A stretch of DNA of 29,647 nucleotides from JAZKFR01 sp040386295 (GTDB lineage: Bacteria; Pseudomonadota; Gammaproteobacteria; Burkholderiales; Rhodocyclaceae): assembly GCA_040386295.1 (NCBI GenBank), contig JAZKFR010000128.1, positions 1 through 29,647 of the forward strand, read 5' to 3'. Below the pieces are notes generated by a model, which did not search any database, had not been told where the DNA came from, and saw only the letters and a list, made by a program, of their open reading frames with translations. Shown piece after piece: positions 14,409-23,113 of this stretch. Numbering within the stretch: the stretch's first letter is position 1; every line of letters starts with the position of its first letter. The position numbers and the translations under genes are program-made.

Positions 14409-15759
14409 GACGCCCTCCTGCCAGCAAGGGCATTGCACCCGTATTGGCAAGCGCCATAGCTGATTCAACGCCTTCAAGACGATGCGGCGAATGCTCGGGC
14501 AACTCTTTGAACGCACGGTGCAGCAGATAATGTCGGTTTGGCAGATGCAAATCCTCTGGCACGCGCTGCCCGTTTGATACGTAATGCAAACGCAAACCAT
14601 GACGCATGATGACGTCTAATGCACCGGCAAGGCTGGCAGCTTCATCAACTTTGCTGAGAATACAGCCAGCCAGTTCAGCGCCAACACCGCTGTAAGCGTG
14701 CACCACATCGTCCAAGGTATCACCGCGATTAGTCGCGGAAAGCAACAACAAACGCTTTACCTGACTAGCGCTAAACATGGAAATTTGCTCTTCCAGCATA
14801 GGGTCACGCTGGCTCATCCCCATCGTATCAATCAACACCATATGCTTGTGCTGCAAGTCTTGTAGCGTCTGTTGCAAATCTTCGCCATCTTTGACCAAGT
14901 GCACTGAAACGCCGAGGATACGCCCATAAATACGCAATTGCTCGTGCGCACCAATTCGGTAGCCATCCGTCGTCACCAAGGCCACCTTACTTGCGCCATG
15001 GCGCAAGACACAGCGCGCTGCCAATTTTGCTGTCGTAGTTGTTTTGCCCACGCCAGTCGGACCAACCAAAGCGTACACACCGCCCCGATCAACAATGTCA
15101 TTTTCCGTATCAAGCGTACGAAAAGATCGATCCGCCTCGGCCTTGACCCAAGCTAAGGCATTTTTGCTATCGAAACGATGCGGCAGATCGGCGAGCAAAT
15201 CACGTGATAATTGAGGTGAGAAGCCAGCATCAAGCATTTGTCGTAACACTTCTGTTTTGACCGGCGCACTGCGTGCACTTTCACCCCAGGCAAACCCCGC
15301 CAATTGCTGTTCAACCATACGACGCAAGGCTCTAATTTCTTCCAACACAGCCGGTGGAACAACCTCAGCTGCTGCCTGAACTGGAGCAACCGGCAAAGTA
15401 AGCTCAGCACGTTCAGGCTCAGCTTGTTTCGCCACAGCCTGCGCCCAAGACGGAGCTTGCTTGAAGACATCAGCCGAATTGACCGCTGACGCACTAGACG
15501 CTTTTTGCACAGAAGGAGGTGTACTGGCGGGACGCGACAGCGTGACCGTGTAATCCGCCGGTTCCGCCACGCTAGACGGCTTGCTTTGCACTCTCGGCTT
15601 GGGCTCCGCTAAGGCCATCTCTGAAGAAGAGACAGCGATAATTTCAACCCCACCAGAAACGCTTCGGTTAGACAAGATAATTGCATCGGGTCCAAGAGTT
15701 TCTTTAACTTTACGGAGTGCGTCTCGCGTCGTGCTAGCGAGAAACTTTCTAACGTTCAT
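14401..15759 (-). CDS. flhF: Flagellar placement GTPase FlhF (SRP-type)
   Basis: FlhF is an SRP-family GTPase that sets the polar site of flagellar assembly. Domains are: a basic N-terminal B region (MNVRKFLASTTRDALRKVKE), a Pro/Ala/Ser-rich linker at ~50-135, an N domain at ~140-220, and a G domain. The G domain has G1 GPTGVGKTTT (233-242), TTDGYRIGAHEQLR, G3 DTMGMSQRD (from D311) and G4 SKVDEA (369-374). The methionine in DTMG varies from the more usual DTAG/DTVG. The 452 residues are within the family range. The ATG overlaps the flhA stop by 4 bp, and its end contains the ribosome-binding site of flhG. Confidence 0.95.
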   Translation of the reverse strand: MNVRKFLASTTRDALRKVKETLGPDAIILSNRSVSGGVEIIAVSSSEMALAEPKPRVQSKPSSVAEPADYTVTLSRPASTPPSVQKASSASAVNSADVFKQAPSWAQAVAKQAEPERAELTLPVAPVQAAAEVVPPAVLEEIRALRRMVEQQLAGFAWGESARSAPVKTEVLRQMLDAGFSPQLSRDLLADLPHRFDSKNALAWVKAEADRSFRTLDTENDIVDRGGVYALVGPTGVGKTTTTAKLAARCVLRHGASKVALVTTDGYRIGAHEQLRIYGRILGVSVHLVKDGEDLQQTLQDLQHKHMVLIDTMGMSQRDPMLEEQISMFSASQVKRLLLLSATNRGDTLDDVVHAYSGVGAELAGCILSKVDEAASLAGALDVIMRHGLRLHYVSNGQRVPEDLHLPNRHYLLHRAFKELPEHSPHRLEGVESAMALANTGAMPLLAGGRRA

Positions 15760-17837
15760 GCCCTGCCCCCAATAATCGAAGTGACTTTAATAATTTTGTT
15801 TTCAGGAACTTCGTTGTGTGCAAGCACCTTCAAATCGGCGATACCCCGGCGCAAAAACTGCGATAACAAACTGCGCAAATGACTGGGCACCAGCAATACT
15901 GTGGGTAGACCCATTTCACTCTGCCGTTGTGCGGCTAAAACGGCCTCGCGCACCAAGGTATCGGCCAAGCCAGGCTCGATAGCAGCCGCACCCTGCCCGC
16001 CCAATGCCTGCGCCAACAGGCGTTCGAGTTGCGGATCGAGCGACATCACCTGAATCTCGTTGCCGACCGGGTAAAGTTGATGCACGATGGAACGCCCTAG
16101 GGCAATCCGTACCTGCGTCGTAAGCCCCTCGTGCTCTGGCATACGGGGCGCCCACTCGGCCAAGGTTTCGATGATGGTGCCCACGTCGCGGATATGCACC
16201 CCTTCGTCCAGAAGGTTTTGCAACACTTTCTGCAAAGTGCCCAAAGGAAGAATTTTCGGCACCAGATCCTCTACCAGCTTCGGCGCTTCTTTCGCCAAAT
16301 GGTCGAGCAAAGCTTGTGTTTCCTGGCGGCCAAGCAATTCAGATGCGTGCGACAAAATCAAGTGGTTAAGCTGGGTCGCCACCACCGTGCTGGCATCGAC
16401 CACCGTGTAACCGTAAGACTGCGCTTGCTCGCGCAAATCGGCATCAATCCACGTCGCCGGCAAACCAAAAGCGGGATCATGCGTGCTGATGCCAGGTAAA
16501 TGACCTGCCACGCGACCCGGATTGATCGCCAGCAAACTCCCCGGAAACGACTCGCCCTGGCCAATTTCAACGCCTTTGAGCAAAATCCGATAAGCATTCG
16601 GCTTGAGTTCCAAATTGTCACGAATGTGTACCGGTGCGACCAAGAAGCCGACCTCTTGCGCAAATTTTTTGCGTATACCCCGAATCCGGCGCAGTAGCTC
16701 TCCGTCTTGCGCCTTATCAACTAGGGGGATTAAGCGGTAACCGACCTCTAAACCCAGCACATCTAAAGGCACCACGTCTGACCAACTGGCCTCCTGCGTT
16801 TCTTGCGTCGCCGCAGGGGGCACCACCACAGGCGTTGGTTGGGCAATCTGTGCCCGCTTGTCCAAAGTCCACGCCAGCGCACCAAGCCCGCCCGCCAAGA
16901 TTAGAAATACCAAATTAGGCATACCGGGAATTAAACCGAGAAGGCCGACAATCCCTGCTGTTAGGGCAAGAACACGGGGATTACTAAATAGCTGTGCCGT
17001 GAACTGCTGCGAAACGTCCTGTGTTTCACCAACTCGGGTGACGACCATACCCGCAGCGATCGAAATAATTAGAGCGGGAATTTGCGCAACCAAACCATCC
17101 CCGATCGTCAGCAGGGTGTAGTACTTGGCAGCCGTCGCAACATCAAGACCATGCTGAAAAACGCCCACAATCAAGCCACCAATCACATTGATCAGCATGA
17201 TCATGATGCCCGCCACCGCATCGCCGCGAACAAATTTTGAGGCACCGTCCATTGAACCGTAAAAGTCAGCTTCTTGGGCGATCTCACTACGCCGTTTGCG
17301 TGCCTCATCTTCGCCAATCAAGCCTGCGTTAAGGTCGGCATCGATCGCCATTTGTTTTCCTGGCATTGCATCGAGCGTAAAGCGAGCACCTACTTCAGCA
17401 ACCCGGCCGGCACCTTTGGTAATAACGATGAAGTTGATAATGATGAGGATTAAAAAAACAACCAAGCCCACCGCATAGTTGCCCCCGACCAGAAAATGAC
17501 CGAAAGCCTCGATCACCTTACCGGCAGCATCAGGTCCGGTATGCCCGTTGAGCAGAACGACGCGCGTCGAGGCTACGTTCAACGATAATCTGAGCAAGGT
17601 CGTGACCAATAGAACCGTTGGGAAAATCGAAAATTCAAGTGGCTTTAAGACGCTCATCGCCACCAGCATGACAATCACCGAAATAGCGATATTGAACGTA
17701 AACAGCAGATCCAAAATGAAGGGAGGCAAGGGCAATACCATCATTGCCAGAATCAACAGAATCAGCACGGGACCTGCCGTCTGACTTATGTTCATCCGAC
17801 CAAAGATACGTTGCAAGCTGATCATTGCCTCAGACAT
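15756..17837 (-). CDS. flhA: Flagellar type III export gate protein FlhA
   Basis: FlhA is the large export-gate protein; it couples proton flow to export and docks chaperone-substrate complexes in the cytoplasm. The N-terminal half (~20-330) is strongly hydrophobic with about eight TM helices. The FHIPEP-family signature region ARFTLDAMPGKQMAIDADLN is near 151-170. The C-terminal half from ~360 is the soluble domain (ADLREQAQSYGYTVVDASTV, then GTLQKVLQNLLDEGVHIRD). Its 693 residues match E. coli FlhA (692). The start is the ATG at 17837, with GGAG seven bases upstream, overlapping the flhB stop by 8 bp. Confidence 0.97.
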   Translation of the reverse strand: MSEAMISLQRIFGRMNISQTAGPVLILLILAMMVLPLPPFILDLLFTFNIAISVIVMLVAMSVLKPLEFSIFPTVLLVTTLLRLSLNVASTRVVLLNGHTGPDAAGKVIEAFGHFLVGGNYAVGLVVFLILIIINFIVITKGAGRVAEVGARFTLDAMPGKQMAIDADLNAGLIGEDEARKRRSEIAQEADFYGSMDGASKFVRGDAVAGIMIMLINVIGGLIVGVFQHGLDVATAAKYYTLLTIGDGLVAQIPALIISIAAGMVVTRVGETQDVSQQFTAQLFSNPRVLALTAGIVGLLGLIPGMPNLVFLILAGGLGALAWTLDKRAQIAQPTPVVVPPAATQETQEASWSDVVPLDVLGLEVGYRLIPLVDKAQDGELLRRIRGIRKKFAQEVGFLVAPVHIRDNLELKPNAYRILLKGVEIGQGESFPGSLLAINPGRVAGHLPGISTHDPAFGLPATWIDADLREQAQSYGYTVVDASTVVATQLNHLILSHASELLGRQETQALLDHLAKEAPKLVEDLVPKILPLGTLQKVLQNLLDEGVHIRDVGTIIETLAEWAPRMPEHEGLTTQVRIALGRSIVHQLYPVGNEIQVMSLDPQLERLLAQALGGQGAAAIEPGLADTLVREAVLAAQRQSEMGLPTVLLVPSHLRSLLSQFLRRGIADLKVLAHNEVPENKIIKVTSIIGGRA

Positions 17838-18969
17838 GGTGCAACTCCGGCATTAAAGCGGGTGGGATCGGCAAATCACGGGGGGGCGTCGGATGGTGTC
17901 CACCAAGCTGACGCCAGTGGTTCAATTGATAGATGTAAGCCAAGACTTCTGCCACCGCAGCGTACAAACCTGCGGGAATCTCTTGATCGAAATCGGCATA
18001 GCGGTACAGCGCCCGCGCCAAGGGCGGAGCTTCTAATATCGGTACCCGATGCTCAGCACCGATTTCACGAATTTTCAAAGCAATCTCACCACGCCCTTTG
18101 GCCACCACCTTAGGCGCGCCCATGCCATTCTTATAAGCTAAGGCAACCGAGAAATGGGTAGGATTGGTCACAATCACATCGGCGGTAGGAATCGCCGTCA
18201 TCATCCGTTTACGCGCAGCTTCACGTTGCAAACTACGGATACGCCCCTTGGTCTGTGGATTGCCTTCGCTCTCTTTGGATTCTTGCTTGAGCTCTTCACG
18301 CGTCATTTTCAGCTTGTCGTGGTATTGCCAAATCTGAAACGGCACGTCCGCCGCGACGATCAAGCTCATTGCCGAAACCAAGACGATAAAACTAAAACTA
18401 AGCAAATTCCCAGCGCTTGATAATGCGACCTCTGGCGCTTGGCTAAACAGCGCAAAAATGTCGTTGCGCTCACCCCAAATCACCCAAATCGCGACGCCGC
18501 CAAGCAATAAGGTTTTGGCAATGGCCTTCAACATTTCAACCAACCCATTGAGTGAAATCAAACGTTTGATTCCCGACAAGGGGTTTAAACGTGACAAATC
18601 GGGAAGTAAGGTTTTAGGGGCAAAAATCAGCGAGCCAAGTAGTATCGGACCGAGTACAGCGGCGGTGATAAAGGCTGCGAGCAGAGGAACAAAAATGAGA
18701 AAAGCTTGAAAAGATATTTCGGCAAAACGCACCAGCGCCAGTTGCGGCTCGTGCGCAATGACCGAATCGATGGTTAAACCCTGGCGCATCAGCCCAGCGA
18801 GGCGCTGCGCGAACCAAGACCCGAGTACACCAAAGGCGATTGCTGCAACCAACAAACCCAAGAAGGTCCCTAATTCACGAGAATGGGGAACCTGCCCCTC
18901 TTCACGGGCTTTCTCAAGGCGCCTGCCAGACGCAGGCTCTGTTCGTTCAAGGTCGCTGTCTTCGGCCAT
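17830..18969 (-). CDS. flhB: Flagellar type III export switch protein FlhB
   Basis: FlhB switches export from hook to filament substrates after self-cleavage. The 379 residues show the basic N-terminus (ERTEPASGRRLEKAREEGQV), four TM regions between ~30 and 210, a charged linker helix (TREELKQESKESEGNP) and the autocleavage motif NPTH at 269-272, within TNPTHFSVAL. The C-terminal domain continues to APPLARALYRYADFDQEIP. Length equals the usual ~380. It is the first gene of the flhBAFG-fliA-motCD run. A 356-bp gap separates it from the upstream gene, so a promoter there is plausible but not clearly recognised. Confidence 0.97.
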   Translation of the reverse strand: MAEDSDLERTEPASGRRLEKAREEGQVPHSRELGTFLGLLVAAIAFGVLGSWFAQRLAGLMRQGLTIDSVIAHEPQLALVRFAEISFQAFLIFVPLLAAFITAAVLGPILLGSLIFAPKTLLPDLSRLNPLSGIKRLISLNGLVEMLKAIAKTLLLGGVAIWVIWGERNDIFALFSQAPEVALSSAGNLLSFSFIVLVSAMSLIVAADVPFQIWQYHDKLKMTREELKQESKESEGNPQTKGRIRSLQREAARKRMMTAIPTADVIVTNPTHFSVALAYKNGMGAPKVVAKGRGEIALKIREIGAEHRVPILEAPPLARALYRYADFDQEIPAGLYAAVAEVLAYIYQLNHWRQLGGHHPTPPRDLPIPPALMPELHHV

Positions 18970-19325
18970 TGGCTGCTTCCAGTTGATCCGCGACTATTAT
19001 TGACAAATAACCATAAAAAATAAAGAACTATGGATTATTTTTTATATTTATTCTCGAATAGTAGCGAAGAAGCAACAGTTGTTGCAAATTTACAAAGGAA
19101 ATGCGGCAAAGGGGGCTGAGCTAGCAAGAATTTGCAATTTTAGTTCGCGACTAACAGCGTGAGCGCTGTCCAAGAGAAGCCTAAATCTCGCACGAACAGG
19201 GCAAGACAAAATGCCTGCGGGAATAAACGAAGTTACGACAAAAACAACACTGAATGCGACAACGGAGGGGGCAAAACGGAGGGGCATTATTCGGCAAAAC
19301 AAATGCCGCTGGGACTCGCTAAAAA
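18970..19325 (-). other. Gene-free interval upstream of flhB
   Basis: These 356 bp hold no recognised gene. An AT-rich patch (about 19000-19055) lies before flhB. Next to it is the dyad GCAACA-GT-TGTTGC (19072-19085), a possible operator. No good sigma-28 or sigma-54 consensus was found. A minus-strand frame (19287-19090, ATG) could encode a 65-residue peptide with a hydrophobic N-terminus, but it has no ribosome-binding site and is listed only as a possibility. Confidence 0.4.
19072..19085. repeat. Dyad symmetry upstream of flhB
   Basis: GCAACA and TGTTGC are 6-bp perfect arms around GT, about 100 bp before the flhB start and beside the AT-rich patch. The form fits a dimeric-regulator operator; no specific regulator is suggested by the sequence. 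Confidence 0.3.
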
Positions 19326-20309
19326 TTACACACTATTCGCCCGACCTGGAATGGTAAGTGGATTGATGATTTCTACAACAGCGCGTTGCAACAAATCTGC
19401 CGCTTGTTCTTGATAGCCAAGGAAGAACTGGCTGCTAATCGAACAACGATCACTGTAAGCCCTGCTAGTCCCGTCGGTATCAAAATTATTGACGCCACAA
19501 GCTAAGCCATCACCTAGACTCACAACCCAATGCCCAAGCCATCTTTGCGGTGTATCGATATACATATGCACGATGTACCCACGGGGCACAATGGGTAAAC
19601 GGTCTCCTTTGCGGAAAAGACCTTTCGTTTGATCCCAAATAACCGCTTCAGGCTCGCCAAAAACTTCTCTCAAGGTTTTTTGGTCGTTGGGCGCGCCATT
19701 TTTCATATACCAAGGATAGGAGGCAAGGCCACTTCTCAACAGCCAATTCATCACAGCGGTATAGCACACAGAGGCGCCCGGAAAAATGCCCGTCTCACGG
19801 GCAAGGCACAGGTTCGGATGCGCTAGATTGGGGTCGCCCGAACCAAGCATAGCCGCATCGGCCAACGCTGCTGGTGTTTGACTCGTTGCCGTGAACAGAA
19901 AGAGGGCATTCCGAATCTCGCGCTCACCCCGCCTAAGCCAGAAATCGATACTTTGCTGGCGCCAGTTGGGATTATTGGCCAGGCAATCTGTCCGCCTACG
20001 CACCCCCCCTTTGAAAATGGCTTCTGCCCATAAATCCGAGAAAAAGACGCGCTGACACAGTAGCAGTGCGCGTAGTGCAAGGCGTTGATTTTTCGCGCCA
20101 GAGAAGGGCAAATGCTCGCCCAGCCTCTCCTTCGAACCAAGCGACAACTGTTGGTCGATTGCATCTAAATTCAACGCCATTTTCAGCACGCTGCTCAGCT
20201 GAGTTGCTAAAGCTGGCGCGCCGATATGCCTGATGTAATCAATTGCTGCGTCAATTCGCGCGTGGCGACTACTCGTGACATATGCGCCCCTGGGGGGTGA
20301 CAACCTCAC
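19326..20309 (-). CDS. Unknown protein with papain/NlpC-like cysteine-hydrolase features
   Basis: I do not recognise the family. The 327-residue frame starts at GTG 20309, just 6 bp after the cheA stop, without a Shine-Dalgarno, so it is either coupled to cheA or starts further in (Met43). The N-terminal half is helical with WLRRGEREIRNALFLF. The C-terminal half resembles a papain-like fold: GASVCYTAVMNWLL puts Cys182 at a helix start, PRGYIVHMYIDTPQRW looks like a strand of the core, and WLGHWVVSLGDGLACGVNN supplies His260 and a polar Asn (N274/N275) at strands. The order Cys-His-Asn is that of NlpC/P60 and papain enzymes, and related bacterial proteins cut peptidoglycan or act as toxins. 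No signal peptide or TM is visible. The codon composition is similar to its neighbours. The catalytic assignment is inference. Confidence 0.6.
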   Translation of the reverse strand: MRLSPPRGAYVTSSRHARIDAAIDYIRHIGAPALATQLSSVLKMALNLDAIDQQLSLGSKERLGEHLPFSGAKNQRLALRALLLCQRVFFSDLWAEAIFKGGVRRRTDCLANNPNWRQQSIDFWLRRGEREIRNALFLFTATSQTPAALADAAMLGSGDPNLAHPNLCLARETGIFPGASVCYTAVMNWLLRSGLASYPWYMKNGAPNDQKTLREVFGEPEAVIWDQTKGLFRKGDRLPIVPRGYIVHMYIDTPQRWLGHWVVSLGDGLACGVNNFDTDGTSRAYSDRCSISSQFFLGYQEQAADLLQRAVVEIINPLTIPGRANSV

Positions 20310-20315
20310 GATGCG

Positions 20316-22208
20316 CTAAGCGAAAAACTCAACCGAACGTTGCGGCGCCAGTCGTGTCGTCTGCTCCGGGTTCGTGTTCAAGTCGGCCAGTAGCTCTTTA
20401 ATATCCAGAATCAAGACAATTTGGCCATTAGACAGCGTGGTTACACCGGATACGCCGCGCGGCCGAAAATCGTCTAGAGATTTAATGACCGCGTCGTCAC
20501 GACCGGCAAAACGATCGACTGAAAGAATAAAACTACGCTCCGCCGCACTCATCAAGACCCCGTATTCTGGCACGCGCACCGTTTCCCAGCCCAACAAGCG
20601 TGACAAGGCGATCACCGGCAAAATCTCACCACGCACGACTAAAGTCTCGCGCCCGCCGACCTCGCACATTTTGTCCTGCTCAATGGGGAGTATTTCGCGC
20701 ACCATCGACAAGGGGAGTGCAAACGGTTGTTCGCCCAAAACCACGAGCAGAACCGGCAGAATCGCCAGCGTGAGCGGCAGGGAAATCACAAACACCGAGC
20801 CTTTACCTGGCTCAGAGCGAATATCGATCGAGCCGTTAAGACGTTGAATATTAGTTTTAACAACGTCCATACCAACGCCGCGCCCGGAAACAGCAGAGGC
20901 TTGTGACATGGTGGAGAAACCGGGCAGAAAGATGAGGTTCAAACTCTGCCGCTCATCTAGCGTATTCGCCTCTTCTTCCGTAATGATGTTTTTCTCGATA
21001 GCCTTGGCGCGAATACGTTCAGGATTCATGCCACGACCATCGTCGGCGATGATCAAGACAATGTGATCGCCTTCTTGCCGCGCCTCAAGCCGTACCACGC
21101 TTTTCGCGGGCTTACCTGTCGACTGCCGCTCTAAGGGAAGCTCGATACCATGATCGACCGCGTTGCGGATCAGATGCACCAGAGGATCGGCCAAATCTTC
21201 GATCATCGTTTTATCGACTTCGGTTTCCTCGCCCACCAAGGCCAATTCAACGTCTTTACCAAGCTGTCGAGCAAGGTCGCGGGCAATTCTCGGATATTTT
21301 TGGAATAAGCGCCCAATCGGCTGCATCCGAGTTTTCATGACCGAGCTTTGCAAATCAGAAACCAGCAAGTCGAGCTGACTCACCGCCTGATCCAAAGCGT
21401 GCAAAGTTTCGGCACCCGTTTTGCCGGCCAGAATATCAGCGCGCAGACTGGTTAAACGATTTTTGGTTAGACCAATTTCACCTGACAAATTAAGAACTTG
21501 GTCAAGACGAGCCGTATCAACACGAATCGTACTTTCGCGAACAGCAGCGCGCTCTTCAACGCGGCGTCCAGAATTCACCCCGGCGGCAACGGCAGCCGGG
21601 CGATCCGCAGTACGGCGCCCCTCTGGCGGATAAAGTGGCTTTAGATTTTCAGCCTCGCCTGCAGTTAAAACATGCTGATCGGACGAAGCAAAACGATCCA
21701 TCCCATGCGCTGACGCGACGCCATCCTGCGGCGTCAGCAATGCTTGATGCAACAGCGCCCAGTCTGGCTGCTCGCCGCCGCTCTGCGCGCTGGGCGATTC
21801 GCCAGCAGCATCGCGGGTCAGCTGAAGCGCCTGCCGCAACGCGCTCAGCACCTCTGGGGGAGCCGCTTGTGGTTGCACTGACTGAGCCAGATCGCCAAAC
21901 ATATCGCGCACACTCTTGGTGGCATCCAGAATGACGTCCATCAAAACTTGCGTCATCGCCATTTCGGCATTGCGCAACTTGTCGAACAGATTCTCAGTGA
22001 GATGACACAAAGTGACCAACTCTGCGGCGTTGAGAAACCCCGCGCCACCTTTGATCGTGTGAAAGCCGCGAAAAATGTCGTTGAGTAAGCGCTTATCCTC
22101 CGGCGTTTTTTCGAGTTCAACTAATTTGTTATCAACGTCCGATAACAGTTCAGCTGCCTCTTGCAGAAAGTCTTGCAGCAAATCTTCCATGCCAGAAAAA
22201 TCACTCAT
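20316..22208 (-). CDS. cheA: Chemotaxis histidine kinase CheA
   Basis: CheA autophosphorylates under receptor control and passes phosphate to CheY and CheB. The P1 Hpt domain has His50 in FHTIKGGAGF. P3 dimerisation starts near 226 (IRVDTARLDQVLNLSGEIG). The P4 kinase domain has the N box HLIRNAVDHG (345-354), G1 DDGRGM (389-394) and G2 GRGVGM (442-447). The CheW-like P5 runs from ~490 to the end. Between P1 and P3 (~105-225) the sequence is Ala/Pro/Ser-rich and I see no typical P2 CheY-docking domain. Total length is 630. It follows cheZ by 10 bp, and the unknown hydrolase-like gene follows 6 bp on. Confidence 0.96.
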   Translation of the reverse strand: MSDFSGMEDLLQDFLQEAAELLSDVDNKLVELEKTPEDKRLLNDIFRGFHTIKGGAGFLNAAELVTLCHLTENLFDKLRNAEMAMTQVLMDVILDATKSVRDMFGDLAQSVQPQAAPPEVLSALRQALQLTRDAAGESPSAQSGGEQPDWALLHQALLTPQDGVASAHGMDRFASSDQHVLTAGEAENLKPLYPPEGRRTADRPAAVAAGVNSGRRVEERAAVRESTIRVDTARLDQVLNLSGEIGLTKNRLTSLRADILAGKTGAETLHALDQAVSQLDLLVSDLQSSVMKTRMQPIGRLFQKYPRIARDLARQLGKDVELALVGEETEVDKTMIEDLADPLVHLIRNAVDHGIELPLERQSTGKPAKSVVRLEARQEGDHIVLIIADDGRGMNPERIRAKAIEKNIITEEEANTLDERQSLNLIFLPGFSTMSQASAVSGRGVGMDVVKTNIQRLNGSIDIRSEPGKGSVFVISLPLTLAILPVLLVVLGEQPFALPLSMVREILPIEQDKMCEVGGRETLVVRGEILPVIALSRLLGWETVRVPEYGVLMSAAERSFILSVDRFAGRDDAVIKSLDDFRPRGVSGVTTLSNGQIVLILDIKELLADLNTNPEQTTRLAPQRSVEFFA

Positions 22209-22218
22209 GCCACTGCTC

Positions 22219-23112
22219 CTAGAATCCGAGGCTGTCTAATAAATCATCTACTTGGTTCTGATTTTTGACAACATCAGTCGCGGTATCGGGGTTAATTACA
22301 GGGCCATTGAGCAGACTGTTGACTGATTCTGTTCTGCGCTCGCCGGGCATGGTTTCAATCAGAATGCCCATTAACTGCGCCTCTAACTCTTGTGCAACAG
22401 CAATCACTTTTTTGATGACTTGTCCGGTCAAATCTTGAAAGTCTTGCGCCATCATCACTTCCATCAGCTGCGCTTTGACTACCCCGGTCTGCTCTGGAAT
22501 TTGCTGTTTGATAAAAGCTCGCGTTTCTTCAGCAAGCAATTTGAAATGGGCGACATCCATTCGATTTGCGAATAAATCGTCCCACTTCAAGCTTAAGCGT
22601 GCGGCATCACTTTCCAGCTCGTCAACCACCGGCGTCGCAATATCAGTAGCGTTTAAAACACGACAAGCCGCCTGCTCAGTTAAATTGGCAATGTAGTTCA
22701 AACGCTCTTTCGCATCGGGAATCGCCGAAACGGTTTGTTGCAATAATTCACCGTGCCCCAGCTCAGCCAAGGTATCGTGCAACTGACGTGCCATAACCCC
22801 GACCTGCTGAAATATCTTGCCCTGAACCGTCCCTGCGACATCGCGGCCAGGCTCAGAAACGGGGCTTGTCGCCAAACTGCTTTTCGCCCCAAGGTCGGCA
22901 ATAGCCGAAGCAGGAGATACTGAATCAAATAAAGCTTGTAACTCATCAGAGTCGACCGTAGCGTCACTAGCGCTGGCAGACGGTGACGGCGATGGCGACT
23001 GCGCTTCCGCCTGTGTATTCGTCACGGGACTTTGATGACTCAGGCCTGACGCAATGCTGTCGAATAACTCCTCGAGGCTTGAAGAGTCTTCGGAAAGATT
23101 GTCTTCATTCAT
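22219..23112 (-). CDS. cheZ: CheY-P phosphatase CheZ
   Basis: CheZ dephosphorylates CheY-P to end the motor signal. The helical core holds the catalytic pair in DLTGQ (Asp227, Gln231) within QDFQDLTGQVIKK. The last residues, VDDLLDSLGF, are the CheY-binding tail. The chosen ATG (23112) comes right after the cheY stop TGA; the open frame upstream to 23217 lies inside cheY and is rejected. The 297 residues exceed E. coli CheZ (214) because of an N-terminal ~90-residue extension with a Ser/Pro/Ala-repeat linker (~40-50). In that extension, LEELFDSI (13-20) and LQALFDSV (58-65) resemble the C-terminal tail. Confidence 0.95.
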   Translation of the reverse strand: MNEDNLSEDSSSLEELFDSIASGLSHQSPVTNTQAEAQSPSPSPSASASDATVDSDELQALFDSVSPASAIADLGAKSSLATSPVSEPGRDVAGTVQGKIFQQVGVMARQLHDTLAELGHGELLQQTVSAIPDAKERLNYIANLTEQAACRVLNATDIATPVVDELESDAARLSLKWDDLFANRMDVAHFKLLAEETRAFIKQQIPEQTGVVKAQLMEVMMAQDFQDLTGQVIKKVIAVAQELEAQLMGILIETMPGERRTESVNSLLNGPVINPDTATDVVKNQNQVDDLLDSLGF

Positions 23113-23113
23113 T

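Noticed and set aside
14409..14600. 64-residue N-terminal extension of FlhG
   Set aside because: It overlaps the end of flhF in another frame and is Cys-rich; the GTG at 14408 has AGGAGG and gives the DQAAGLR N-terminus.
20374..20847. 157-codon plus-strand frame opposite cheA
   Set aside because: Antisense to the P4/P5 domains; the Ser/Arg/Thr-rich composition is that of a shadow frame.
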